The position numbers were made by a program, and so were the translations under genes. A model generated the notes under the pieces. The model was not told where the DNA came from, made no database searches, and saw nothing but the letters and a program-made list of their open reading frames with translations. Source: Deltaproteobacteria bacterium (GTDB lineage: Bacteria; Desulfobacterota; Desulfobacteria; Desulfobacterales; B30-G6). Taken from it: 16,310 nucleotides of DNA. The stretch is taken from NCBI GenBank assembly GCA_003647375.1, contig QMMS01000072.1, forward strand, positions 1 to 16,310, read 5' to 3'. Below, piece after piece: positions 7,077 through 14,881 of this stretch. Numbering within the stretch: position 1 is the first letter of the stretch; every line of letters starts with the position of its first letter.

Positions 7077-7103
7077 TCTATACCGAGTGAGTTTTTCCTT
7101 ACG

Positions 7104-9212
7104 ATGAACACAAAAAAAAACAATGCTCCAGGGGAGATCGGCCCACGGGTCGTTTTCTCCTGGATACTCATCGCCACCATCGCCTACTGTTTCCTTCCGT
7201 GGACAGCACTTGAATACGGCCTCACTGATTTTACAATGGATGAACTGCAGGATGCCATGGGGTGGAAATACAATAAGGCCACCCTGGCGGTTCCATTATT
7301 GCTCATACTCCTGGTGCCTTTTGCCTGGATCAAACTTCCCGGTAAAGAATCCGGGTGGCTCTTCACCGTCGTCTCAGGGGCGGCAATCGGCATGTTGCTG
7401 TTCAGCTTCATTGTCTCCAATACCTCCATGGGGTTGGCGGCCGGGGTGATTTTAATGTGCCTGGCGGCTTTGTTTGCCATCGGCATTTCCGAGCTCGGCT
7501 TCCAGCGGGGGGACACATTCATCGCGGGAGCTGTTATTTTCGTGATCTTCATGGTGGTCATGTTTATCTTTTTCCCGGTCTGGGAAATCTTTCGCAACGT
7601 GCTTTTCAATAAGGCCGATGAGTTCGTGCCATTCCAGTTTTTCCGGATTATAACGTCATTCGGCGTGGGACGAATCATTTGGAATACCTTGAGGCTGGCC
7701 TTCACTGTGGGTGCGGCGACTACGGTGTGCGGGCTGCTCTTCGCTCTCTATTCGGTCCGTGCCACCACGCGGTTCAGATACATGATACGGGTTTTTTACA
7801 TTCTGCCGATCATTACGCCGCCTTTTGTGGTGGGTATGTCGCTGATTCTACTCTTTGGACGGGCCGGTATGATTAGCGACGGGCTGATGTTCCTGTTCGG
7901 TCCCTCTGGTATTTTCACGCCGGAGGGTGGTCAGGGCATCTTCGAGCGCTCCGGCTATATCTATGGTTTTCTGGGGATTTTTCTTGCCCAGACGCTCTCA
8001 TTGACCCCGGTCAGCTATATGATCATCAGCGGTATGCTCTCTTCCATCAATCCGGCCATGGAGGAAGCCTCCCTGACCATGCGCGCTGGCCGTTGGACAA
8101 CGCTGTGGAAAGTGACGCTTCCCCTGCTCAGGCCAAGCATTGCCAATGCCTTTCTACTGGGAATGATTTCTTCTGCTGCTGATTTCGGCAATCCCCTTGT
8201 GCTCGGAGGGGAGTATGACGTGCTTTCCACAGAAATTTATTTTTCCATCGCCGGGGCGCAGCTCGATTTTGCAAGGGCAGCCGCCCTTGGCCTCATACTC
8301 ATGTTCCTGTCCCTCTCGGTATTTTACATCCAGAAAAAATGGATTGGCAAAAAGTCTTACGTTACCGTCACCGGCGTGGAAACTTCCGGCAATGTAACGC
8401 CGCTACCTTCGGGTCTGCAGCGCGGTATCACCGTATTTATTTCCTTCTGGTTCGTCCTGGTGGGCATCGTGTATATCAGTATATTCCTGGGCGGATTCGT
8501 GACGCAATGGGGCGCTGATTACTCCCTGACCCTGTCGCACCACATGGAACTGTGGTCCAAAGGCCTATCGTCCGGCGCCTGGCCATCCTTCTTGCACTCC
8601 CTGTCCTACTCGATGCTAGCTGCCCCCCTGACAACACTTCTGGGTGTACTTATAGCGTATATTCTCACCAGAAAACAGTTTTACGGTCGGGGCGTGATCG
8701 ATTTCGGGACCGTGCTTATCTTCGCCATTCCCGGCACCGTAATCGGTGTGGCTTACATACTGGCTTTCAACACCGCTCCCATCGAGTTGACGGGGACCGC
8801 CGCTATCCTGATCATTACCATGGCCATCCGGGCTATGCCCGTGGGTATTCGGGGTGGCATGTCCGCATTGAGCCAGATTTCCACAAACCTGGAAGAGGCA
8901 TCGATATTGCAGCGAGCAGGAAGTTTGAAAACGATCCGGTCCGTGCTCCTGCCGTTGTTGAAATCGACTATCGTCTCTTCCATGGCCTACAGTTTTATCC
9001 GTGCCATGACCACAGTTTCGGCGGTTATCTTCCTGGCCACGGCTGGAACAGATGTGGCCACGACCTACATCCTTTCGCGTGTCGAGAGCGGCGATACGGG
9101 TGTGGCTGTGGCTTACGGCTCTGTTCTCATCCTAACAATGCTGATTTTCACTTTGCTGGTTCAACTCGTCACTGGACGCTCCAGAACCGACAAGCAGGTA
9201 AAAACCATATGA
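7104..9212 (+). CDS. ABC transporter fused double permease (AfuB/FbpB-type)
   Basis: A 702-residue inner-membrane permease forming the channel of the importer. It is a tandem fusion of two binding-protein-dependent permease domains, so one polypeptide supplies both halves. Each domain has the EAA loop that contacts the ATPase: EEASLTMRAGRWTTLWKVTL (320-339) and EEASILQRAGSLKTIRSVLL (597-616). About 16 hydrophobic segments are seen. Five of them come in an N-terminal extension before the first domain (roughly 17-160), for example at 61-78, 85-104 and 138-160. Length and layout match AfuB and fused FbpB permeases rather than the single-domain type. The start lies 27 bp after the binding-protein stop with only a weak, distant GAGTGAG site, so translation may rely partly on coupling. 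The ATPase gene follows after 7 bp. Confidence 0.9.
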   Translation: MNTKKNNAPGEIGPRVVFSWILIATIAYCFLPWTALEYGLTDFTMDELQDAMGWKYNKATLAVPLLLILLVPFAWIKLPGKESGWLFTVVSGAAIGMLLFSFIVSNTSMGLAAGVILMCLAALFAIGISELGFQRGDTFIAGAVIFVIFMVVMFIFFPVWEIFRNVLFNKADEFVPFQFFRIITSFGVGRIIWNTLRLAFTVGAATTVCGLLFALYSVRATTRFRYMIRVFYILPIITPPFVVGMSLILLFGRAGMISDGLMFLFGPSGIFTPEGGQGIFERSGYIYGFLGIFLAQTLSLTPVSYMIISGMLSSINPAMEEASLTMRAGRWTTLWKVTLPLLRPSIANAFLLGMISSAADFGNPLVLGGEYDVLSTEIYFSIAGAQLDFARAAALGLILMFLSLSVFYIQKKWIGKKSYVTVTGVETSGNVTPLPSGLQRGITVFISFWFVLVGIVYISIFLGGFVTQWGADYSLTLSHHMELWSKGLSSGAWPSFLHSLSYSMLAAPLTTLLGVLIAYILTRKQFYGRGVIDFGTVLIFAIPGTVIGVAYILAFNTAPIELTGTAAILIITMAIRAMPVGIRGGMSALSQISTNLEEASILQRAGSLKTIRSVLLPLLKSTIVSSMAYSFIRAMTTVSAVIFLATAGTDVATTYILSRVESGDTGVAVAYGSVLILTMLIFTLLVQLVTGRSRTDKQVKTI

Positions 9213-9219
9213 GGCGGTC

Positions 9220-10308
9220 ATGAGTGATTCATCCATTAAAATAGTCTTGAAAAATGTTTCCAAACACTTTGGTAAGGTTTGTGCTTTGAACGCCGTTGAT
9301 ATCGAATTTGCACCCGGCACCTTGACAACCTTGCTTGGTCCCTCCGGTTGCGGCAAAACAACCCTGCTACGGCTTGTTTCCGGACTTGAGCCCGCCTCTT
9401 CAGGAGAAATCTGGTTCGGTGACGAAAACGTCACCAAACTGTCGGCTACCCGCCGTGACATAGGCATGGTGTTTCAGTCATATGCACTTTTCCCGCATAT
9501 GACCGTGGAACAGAATGTAGGCTATGGCCTGGGTGTTCTGAAGACGGCGCCGGATGAAATACGAGAACGTGTACGTGAAGTTCTTGATATGGTGGATATG
9601 GACGGCTATCAGATCCGTTATCCTGATGAGCTTTCGGGTGGGCAGCAGCAGCGCGTGGCTGTGGCCCGTGCCATGGTGCTCCGCCCCAAGGTACTGTTGT
9701 TCGATGAACCGTTGAGCAACATCGACAGCAAGCTGCGCCGCAGCATGCGTGACGACATACGCCGGCTTCAACAGGGGTCGAAAATCACGGCCATATATGT
9801 TACTCACGATCAGGCCGAAGCACTGGCCGTTTCCGATGAAATCATCATCATGCGAAAAGGTACCATCGAACAACAAGGACCGCCGCAGTCACTATATCAT
9901 CACCCGGAGACAGCGTTCGTGGCTAACTTCATCGGTGAGTCAAATGTGGTTGACGCCGAGTTGCGGGGTGAGGGAAAAAGTAGGCAACTATTTCTTGGCG
10001 ATGCTGAGATCAACGTGTCTAAGGGAAAGAAGACAACCCAGCAAAACGGCCCGGTGAAACTCTCACTTCGACCCGAGGTCCTTGAAATTGCGCACAAAGA
10101 GGAAACCTCATCCCAGTCTCTTTCCGGCATGATTGTTCAGAGTGCTTATATGGGGCCGGTCATCGAATACTCCATTGAGACCAAAGTCGGAATTTTGTTT
10201 ACCCGTGCTCCTGCCTATGCGGGGCAATTTAAAACAAAAGAAGAAGTGTGCGTTCGTATCCGCCCGGAGGAAATCATCATCATCCCGAACGAGGAACACC
10301 GGGTTTAA
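9220..10308 (+). CDS. ABC transporter ATP-binding protein (AfuC/FbpC/PotA-type)
   Basis: A 362-residue ATPase powering the importer from the cytoplasmic side. All nucleotide-binding elements are present: Walker A GPSGCGKT (40-47), Q-loop Gln86, signature LSGGQQQR (138-145), Walker B KVLLFDEP with Asp162-Glu163, D-loop SNIDSK and H-loop His196 (YVTHDQ). After about residue 240 comes a TOBE-type regulatory domain, including LSLRPE and the closing RIRPEEIIII, as in the CUT1/Fe3+ transporter ATPases. The start is preceded by GAGG at proper spacing. It is the last gene of the three-gene operon; its stop is only 16 bp from the stop of the convergent ettA, with no obvious terminator between them. 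Confidence 0.92.
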   Translation: MSDSSIKIVLKNVSKHFGKVCALNAVDIEFAPGTLTTLLGPSGCGKTTLLRLVSGLEPASSGEIWFGDENVTKLSATRRDIGMVFQSYALFPHMTVEQNVGYGLGVLKTAPDEIRERVREVLDMVDMDGYQIRYPDELSGGQQQRVAVARAMVLRPKVLLFDEPLSNIDSKLRRSMRDDIRRLQQGSKITAIYVTHDQAEALAVSDEIIIMRKGTIEQQGPPQSLYHHPETAFVANFIGESNVVDAELRGEGKSRQLFLGDAEINVSKGKKTTQQNGPVKLSLRPEVLEIAHKEETSSQSLSGMIVQSAYMGPVIEYSIETKVGILFTRAPAYAGQFKTKEEVCVRIRPEEIIIIPNEEHRV

Positions 10309-10324
10309 ATGCTTATCCCTGAAT

Positions 10325-12004
10325 TCAGCGCGTCAGTTGGCGATACTGGATTCTCCGGGGTATTTCGGCATCGACACCCAGCCGTTTTTTGCGGTCAACC
10401 TCGTATTCAGTCCAGTTGCCGTTGAAAAAAATGACCTGGCTGTCCCCTTCGAAAGCCAGAATATGGGTGGCGATTCGATCCAAAAACCAGCGGTCATGGC
10501 TAATCACCACTGCACAGCCGCCGAAGTTTTCCAGTGCTTCTTCCAGTGCTCTCAGAGTGTTGACATCCAGGTCGTTGGTTGGCTCATCCAGCAGCAGGAC
10601 ATTGGCCCCTTCCTTGAGCATCTTGGCCAGGTGAACCCTGTTGCGTTGTCCACCGGAGAGATTCGCTACCTTGCGCTGCTGTTCCGAGCCGGAAAAGTTG
10701 AAACGGGCCACATAGGCACGGGAGTTGAGCGTTCTTTTGCCGATTTCGAGCAGCTCCTGACCCCCGGTAATCTCTTCCCAGACACTCTTTTGTGGGTCCA
10801 GTTCGCGGCTCTGGTCCACGTAGGCCAACTGAACGGTTTCACCGATTCTGAAAATTCCGCTGTCGGTTTTTTCTTGGCCGGTGATCATTCTGAACAGGGT
10901 GGTTTTGCCGGCGCCGTTGGGACCGATTACACCCACGATGGCACCCGGGGGCAGTCGGAAACGCGTATTTTCCATGAGCAGGCGATCCGTGTATTCCTTG
11001 GTAACACCGTCAGCCTCGATAACCACGTCACCCAGACGTGGACCGGGGGGAATATAAAGCTCCAGTTCTTTATCCTGGGCCTGCTCTTCCTTGGCCATTA
11101 GTTTTTCATAAGCATTCACCCGGGCCTGGTTTTTTGCATGGCGCCCCTTTGGGGTCAGGCGGATCCACTCCAACTCGCGGGCAAGTGTTTTTTGACGGGC
11201 GCTCTGGGATTTTTCCTCACGGCGCAGGCGCTCAATTTTCTGTTCCAGCCATGATGAGTAGTTGCCTTTCCAGGGAATGCCCCGGCCCCTGTCCAGTTCG
11301 AGTATCCAGCCGGCCACATTGTCAAGAAAGTAGCGATCATGGGTAATGGCAATGACCGTCCCAGGATATTGCTGCAGGTGGTGTTCCAGCCAGGCGACAC
11401 TTTCCGCATCCAGATGGTTGGTGGGTTCATCCAGCAACAGGATGTCGGGTTTCTGCAGTAGGAGACGACAAAGGGCCACGCGCCGTTTTTCACCACCCGA
11501 CAACACTTGGATCCGTGCTTCCGCCGGTGGACAGCGCAGGGCCTCCATGGCCATTTCCAGCCGGGAGTCGAGATCCCAGGCATCCTGGTCATCCAGTTTT
11601 TCCTGAACCTGCCCCTGTCGTTGAATGAGCGTGTCCATGGCCTCATCATCCATGGGCTCTCTAAAACTGTTGTTGATCTCTTCAAACTCCTTGAGCAGGT
11701 TCACCGTCTCCTGAACGCCTTCCTCCACGACCTCGCGCACGGTTTTATCCACGTCCACAAGGGGCTCCTGTTCCAAATAGCCCACGGTGAAGCCCTTGGA
11801 GAGGATGGTTTCACCATTGAAGTCTTTGTCTTCACCGGCCAGGATACGTAGCAGGGATGATTTTCCAGCGCCGTTTAAACCCAGGACACCAATCTTGGCA
11901 CCGTGGAAATAGGACAGGGAAATGTCCTTCAATACCGGCTTTTTGTCATAATACTTGCTGACCCTGATCATGGAGTAGATAACCTTATCGGGTGTGCTGC
12001 TCAT
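10325..12004 (-). CDS. ettA: energy-dependent translational throttle protein EttA (ABC-F)
   Basis: A 559-residue soluble ABC-F ATPase close in length to E. coli EttA (about 555). EttA binds the ribosomal E site and gates entry into elongation according to the ATP/ADP ratio. Two ATPase domains in one chain are seen: Walker A GLNGAGKS (42-49) and GPNGAGKT (361-368), signatures LSGGEKRR (168-175) and LSGGQRNR (449-456), and Walker B DEPTNHLD (192-199) and DEPTNDLD (473-480). The arm insertion lies within domain 1 (about 95-145), and the P-site tRNA interaction linker is recognisable as RLTPKGRHAKNQARVNAYE (282-300). There are no membrane segments. A ribosome site AAAGGAGC precedes the ATG by 9 bp. 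The REP-like cluster lies directly upstream, separating it from the thioesterase gene on the same strand. Confidence 0.95.
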   Translation of the reverse strand: MSSTPDKVIYSMIRVSKYYDKKPVLKDISLSYFHGAKIGVLGLNGAGKSSLLRILAGEDKDFNGETILSKGFTVGYLEQEPLVDVDKTVREVVEEGVQETVNLLKEFEEINNSFREPMDDEAMDTLIQRQGQVQEKLDDQDAWDLDSRLEMAMEALRCPPAEARIQVLSGGEKRRVALCRLLLQKPDILLLDEPTNHLDAESVAWLEHHLQQYPGTVIAITHDRYFLDNVAGWILELDRGRGIPWKGNYSSWLEQKIERLRREEKSQSARQKTLARELEWIRLTPKGRHAKNQARVNAYEKLMAKEEQAQDKELELYIPPGPRLGDVVIEADGVTKEYTDRLLMENTRFRLPPGAIVGVIGPNGAGKTTLFRMITGQEKTDSGIFRIGETVQLAYVDQSRELDPQKSVWEEITGGQELLEIGKRTLNSRAYVARFNFSGSEQQRKVANLSGGQRNRVHLAKMLKEGANVLLLDEPTNDLDVNTLRALEEALENFGGCAVVISHDRWFLDRIATHILAFEGDSQVIFFNGNWTEYEVDRKKRLGVDAEIPRRIQYRQLTR

Positions 12005-12035
12005 ATTTTTTATTGCTCCTTTGCCTTGACGTAGA

Positions 12036-12156
12036 TAGGGGTCAGGCCTTCACTTTTCAAATGCAGTTAGGGGTCAGGCCTTCACTTTTCACATTGTGCC
12101 GAAACTGTGAAAAGTGAAGACCTGACCCCATTGTTTCTATGACCCCATTGTTTCTA
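12036..12156. repeat. REP-like palindromic repeat cluster
   Basis: Two direct copies of a 24-bp unit beginning TAGGGGTCAGGCCTTCAC start at 12036 and 12068. A third, inverted copy ends at 12129. The second and third form a 23-bp stem (12070-12092 with 12107-12129, one mismatch) around a 14-nt loop. The right side carries a perfect 17-bp tandem duplication, TGACCCCATTGTTTCTA, at 12123-12139 and 12140-12156. From general knowledge, GGGGTCAGG-type palindromes are common in Deltaproteobacteria, often linked to REP-associated transposases, but none is encoded here. Lying between two minus-strand genes, it may also act as a transcript-stabilising or terminating stem. Confidence 0.75.
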
Positions 12157-12176
12157 AAAACTGCCGGGGTAATAAC

Positions 12177-12692
12177 TTAAGGGGTAGAAGTTTCGCAATT
12201 GTCCGGTGTCCGACGGCATTTTTTTTCCTTGGACTTTTCTGCAAGTCGGACCTTTCTTCTGTCGGTGGCTTCAATGTTGCGCCGTTTTTCTTCTTCGGTG
12301 ACGAGTATTAGCGGAGGAATCCGGGTAGGTTTGTTGTCCTGGTCGAGGGCTACGAATGTGAGGTAAGCGGATGCGGTGTGACGGGAATTTCCGGTGACGA
12401 TATCTTCAGCTTCCACCCGTACGCCGATTTCCATGGATGTCCGTCCTACCAGGTTGATGCTGGCCTTGATGGTGAGAAGGTTGCCGATATACACGGGATG
12501 ATGAAAATCCATGCGGTCGATGGAGGCTGTAACCACGGCGCATCCCGAGTGCTTTACCGCCACGACACCGGCAGCATCGTCGATATTTTTCATGACCACG
12601 CCACCATGAGTGATGCCGGCAAGGTTTGCATCCTGGGGTTGTACGATGTGTCTCAGGATGACACTGCTGTTATTGACTGTTTTTCCGTCCAT
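12177..12692 (-). CDS. hot-dog fold acyl-CoA thioesterase
   Basis: A 171-residue cytoplasmic thioesterase of the YciA/BFIT-type hot-dog family, which hydrolyses acyl-CoA to free acid and CoA. The family signature is seen as QPQDANLAGITHGGVVMKNI followed by DDAAG (18-42), with the HGG turn at 29-31 and the acidic residue of the active-site helix at Asp38 or Asp39. Conserved TASIDRMDFHHPVYIGNLL (55-73) is the second hallmark. The C-terminal tail from about residue 131 is highly charged and lysine/arginine-rich (EEEKRRNIEATDRRKVRLAEK), longer than in the minimal fold and probably disordered. The gene begins 38 bp downstream of the AhpF-like stop on the same strand, with only a weak ribosome site, so it may be cotranscribed. 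Such enzymes often recycle CoA when acyl-CoAs accumulate; the chain-length preference cannot be read. Confidence 0.88.
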   Translation of the reverse strand: MDGKTVNNSSVILRHIVQPQDANLAGITHGGVVMKNIDDAAGVVAVKHSGCAVVTASIDRMDFHHPVYIGNLLTIKASINLVGRTSMEIGVRVEAEDIVTGNSRHTASAYLTFVALDQDNKPTRIPPLILVTEEEKRRNIEATDRRKVRLAEKSKEKKCRRTPDNCETSTP

Positions 12693-12730
12693 AAATAAAA
12701 TTATTCCATGATAACAGGGCGCCAGCCATG

Positions 12731-14326
12731 TTATTTCCAGTACGGATTGATCAGATCCTCAAAAATCACGATGGCTGCCTCGGAACCATGACCGGCGGCG
12801 GTGACGATCTGTTTATACCCTCCGGCCACATCACCTGCGGTATAGATGCCGGGGATGTTGGTGTGATAATTGTCGTGCCGGATAAAACCCTCTTCGGTCA
12901 ATTCGATGCCGAATTTTTGGGCCAATTCATTGGTTGGGTCGTATCCAATGGCCATAAAAACACCATCCACGGCCAGTTCGGAGGTTTCATCCTTGGCATT
13001 GTTATACAGAACCACCTGTTCGACAAAGTGCATTCCTTGGATTTCCTTGACTTCCGTATTGAACAGAATCGGTATGTTGTTCTGGATGAGATTCTGGATA
13101 AGAACATCCTGGGCCTTGAGCGTATCGCGCCGGTGTACCATGGTCACATCTACACCGACATTTTTGAGATAGAGGGCTTCCGTGGCGGCACTGTTGCCAC
13201 CGCCAACGATAATGACCTTGCGACCCTTGAACAGGGCACCATCGCACGTGGCGCAATAACTGACACCATGACCGCCGAGTTTTTTTTCGCCCGGCACACC
13301 CAACTGTCGATGGGAGGCGCCGGTGGCCATAAGAACCGTGCGGGTATGAAACTTGCGCCGGCTGGTCTGGACTGTAATTTTATCACCCGGCTGGATGTCA
13401 ATGACTTCCTCACCCGGGAATATCTGCACATATTCAAGGGCATGGGTCACCATTATGTCAACGAGTGCTTTTCCGCCCACCTGTTTTAAGCCGGGATAAT
13501 TTTCAACCACCGGGGTGAGGGCCACCTGCCCGCCCAGAACACCTTTTTCCACTACCACCGTCTTGAGTCCGCTTCTGGCCGCATAGATACCCGCGCTCAG
13601 GCCCGCCGGGCCTCCACCGATAATGACCAGATCCGTTTCAACCTCTGTTTCTTCACTGTCGGGAATAAAGACGGTCTGTTGTTCCATCTTGTCCAGCGAC
13701 AAAATAAAAAGCTCTTCGGTTTGAGCGCCCTGGGCGATGAGGACATCATTGGCATAGGTCTGGGGAACGGACTGGGCGGCGTATTTTTCCGCAAGCTCAG
13801 GGTTGGCCTGAATGTCGATAATCTCCAGAGAGACCAGATCGGGTCTTTCGATGGCGGCCTTGAGTGCGTTCTGCGCTTGCTGGGGACAATAGGGGCATGA
13901 GGCACTGACAAACACCTTGATTTCTCGCGGTGAATCCAGGCGCTTGATGACCTGAAGCGACGGCGTTGTGAGGCGACTTTCCCGACTGCCGATTAACAGA
14001 AGTGCTTCGAGAAAAATCCGGCCTTCTTCACCCAACGGCGCTCCGAGCCACTTGATTTGATACGTGTCCGGCGCCAGCACCAGTGTAGGTGAACTGTGAA
14101 TCTGCCATTTCTGGGCCAGCTCATGGCTCAGGTTATATTCCTTGAGCGTGATCTTATCCGTCAATTGTCGAAAAAACCGTAATCCCTGCCGGGCAGCATC
14201 GCTGAACACGTCGTTGATTCCGGGTTGGGTGAACAGGAATACGGGAATCTCGTTCTGGATGTTTTGAAAAAGTTTTTCAACTTCCCTCTGGGCCTGCTCC
14301 ATTTGTGCATCCTGTTCATTCGCCAT
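12731..14326 (-). CDS. AhpF-type disulfide reductase: double thioredoxin fold plus thioredoxin reductase
   Basis: A 531-residue flavoprotein that should carry electrons from NAD(P)H through FAD to a dithiol partner. Residues 1-115 form a thioredoxin-like fold without cysteines; 130-215 form a second fold with the redox pair Cys144-Pro-Tyr-Cys147. A linker leads to a thioredoxin-reductase module with FAD motif GGGPAG (237-242), catalytic pair Cys358-Ala-Thr-Cys361, nucleotide motif GGGNSA (375-380) followed by HRRD, and the C-terminal GDVAGG FAD motif (498-503). Layout and length match AhpF (about 521 aa), the reductase of peroxiredoxin AhpC. No ahpC is in the window, so the partner may be another peroxiredoxin or thioredoxin encoded elsewhere. 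The HRR motif hints at NADPH, whereas classical AhpF uses NADH. The start is well supported by AGGAGGT (14337-14343), 10 bp upstream. Confidence 0.9.
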   Translation of the reverse strand: MANEQDAQMEQAQREVEKLFQNIQNEIPVFLFTQPGINDVFSDAARQGLRFFRQLTDKITLKEYNLSHELAQKWQIHSSPTLVLAPDTYQIKWLGAPLGEEGRIFLEALLLIGSRESRLTTPSLQVIKRLDSPREIKVFVSASCPYCPQQAQNALKAAIERPDLVSLEIIDIQANPELAEKYAAQSVPQTYANDVLIAQGAQTEELFILSLDKMEQQTVFIPDSEETEVETDLVIIGGGPAGLSAGIYAARSGLKTVVVEKGVLGGQVALTPVVENYPGLKQVGGKALVDIMVTHALEYVQIFPGEEVIDIQPGDKITVQTSRRKFHTRTVLMATGASHRQLGVPGEKKLGGHGVSYCATCDGALFKGRKVIIVGGGNSAATEALYLKNVGVDVTMVHRRDTLKAQDVLIQNLIQNNIPILFNTEVKEIQGMHFVEQVVLYNNAKDETSELAVDGVFMAIGYDPTNELAQKFGIELTEEGFIRHDNYHTNIPGIYTAGDVAGGYKQIVTAAGHGSEAAIVIFEDLINPYWK

Positions 14327-14405
14327 GTCTGAAAATACCTCCTATCGGATTTCTGAATTCTGCGGGCTATGCTGTGCTTTTTAAACCAATGCCGTTAACT
14401 TAATG

Positions 14406-14474
14406 ATGTAGCACAGAGCTTCAGCTCTGTTCGTACACCCTTTTTTTTTGCAGGTCTAAAGACCTGCGCTACAT
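14406..14474. repeat. double-hairpin palindromic element
   Basis: Outer inverted arms ATGTAGC (14406-14412) and GCTACAT (14468-14474) enclose two perfect hairpins. The first is ACAGAGCT/AGCTCTGT (14413-14420 and 14423-14430). The second is GCAGGTC/GACCTGC (14450-14456 and 14461-14467), and a T-run of nine precedes it. The layout, a three-way junction when folded, is that of a small non-autonomous intergenic repeat. Similar GTAGC-flanked elements are, as I recall, frequent in Desulfobacterota genomes. The T-run after hairpin one could also terminate rightward transcripts. Confidence 0.65.
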
Positions 14475-14623
14475 TACGTGGAACTGGGAATCGCCTTAAG
14501 TTAATGATATTGCTTTTCAATCTTGAAGTTCAGTCATTTACGTGTTTCAGAATATATAATAAGTGTTGCAAGCTGGTTGGCAAGTTTTTATTCACGAAAC
14601 TATAAAAGGGATATTCGGGTTAG

Positions 14624-14881
14624 CCCGGATATTTCACGAACCTGATCGGCTCTGGCGCAAGGCATTTCAGCCTGAAGCCGTAGTAATTTACTGCGAAGGC
14701 TGAATAACGCAGCGCCAGGGCCGATCAGGGATGCCCGAAGGGTGAAACTTGACGAATCAAATAGCCAGTCATTCCTTTAAGGTTAACTGTACCATTCTGA
14801 GTAGCTTACAATATCATGACAATTTGCTGACATATTGAGGCAATAAAAGAAATCTTCGTCAAGTTTCATGAAATATGCGGG
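14624..14881. repeat. 258-bp MITE-like element with terminal inverted repeats
   Basis: Left end 14624-14640 and right end 14865-14881 are 17-bp inverted repeats matching at 15 positions, reading CCCG-ATATTTCA-GAA inward. Inside are a long stem, 14641-14658 with 14712-14729 (17 matches plus a G-T wobble), an inner stem TTCAGCCT/AGGCTGAA (14666-14673 and 14697-14704), and a 14-bp inverted pair TGAAACTTGACGAA (14743-14756) / TTCGTCAAGTTTCA (14855-14868). A further hairpin ATATTCGGG/CCCGGATAT (14611-14619 and 14624-14632) overlaps the left end. No transposase is encoded. The right end stops at the base before the citrate synthase stop codon, so it may serve as that gene's terminator. Exact boundaries and mobility are inference. 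Confidence 0.6.

Larger units (their letters stand above)
14327..14881. other. non-coding, palindrome-rich region
   Basis: A 555-bp stretch between the AhpF-type gene and citrate synthase, both on the minus strand. No plausible protein gene is seen. It holds the 69-bp double hairpin at 14406-14474 and the composite palindromic element at 14624-14881. Between them is AT-rich sequence without recognisable features. The AhpF-type gene's promoter should lie in its left part, but I could not place a convincing -35/-10 pair. Confidence 0.6.

Noticed and set aside
8552..9223. 223-codon open frame overlapping the permease
   Set aside because: Alternate frame of the fused permease; composition is rich in Arg, His and Cys with no membrane segments or family signature.
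10133..11101. 322-codon open frame on the + strand
   Set aside because: It lies almost wholly antisense to the strongly supported ettA and shows no recognisable domain; the open frame is a by-product of ettA codon use.
12728..13489. 253-codon open frame on the + strand
   Set aside because: Antisense to the AhpF-type gene, whose FAD, NAD(P) and cysteine motifs are all intact on the other strand.
14611..14881. Structured regulatory RNA or CRISPR-like array
   Set aside because: There are no regularly spaced identical repeats and no known riboswitch core; the inverted repeats are better explained as a palindromic mobile-type element.
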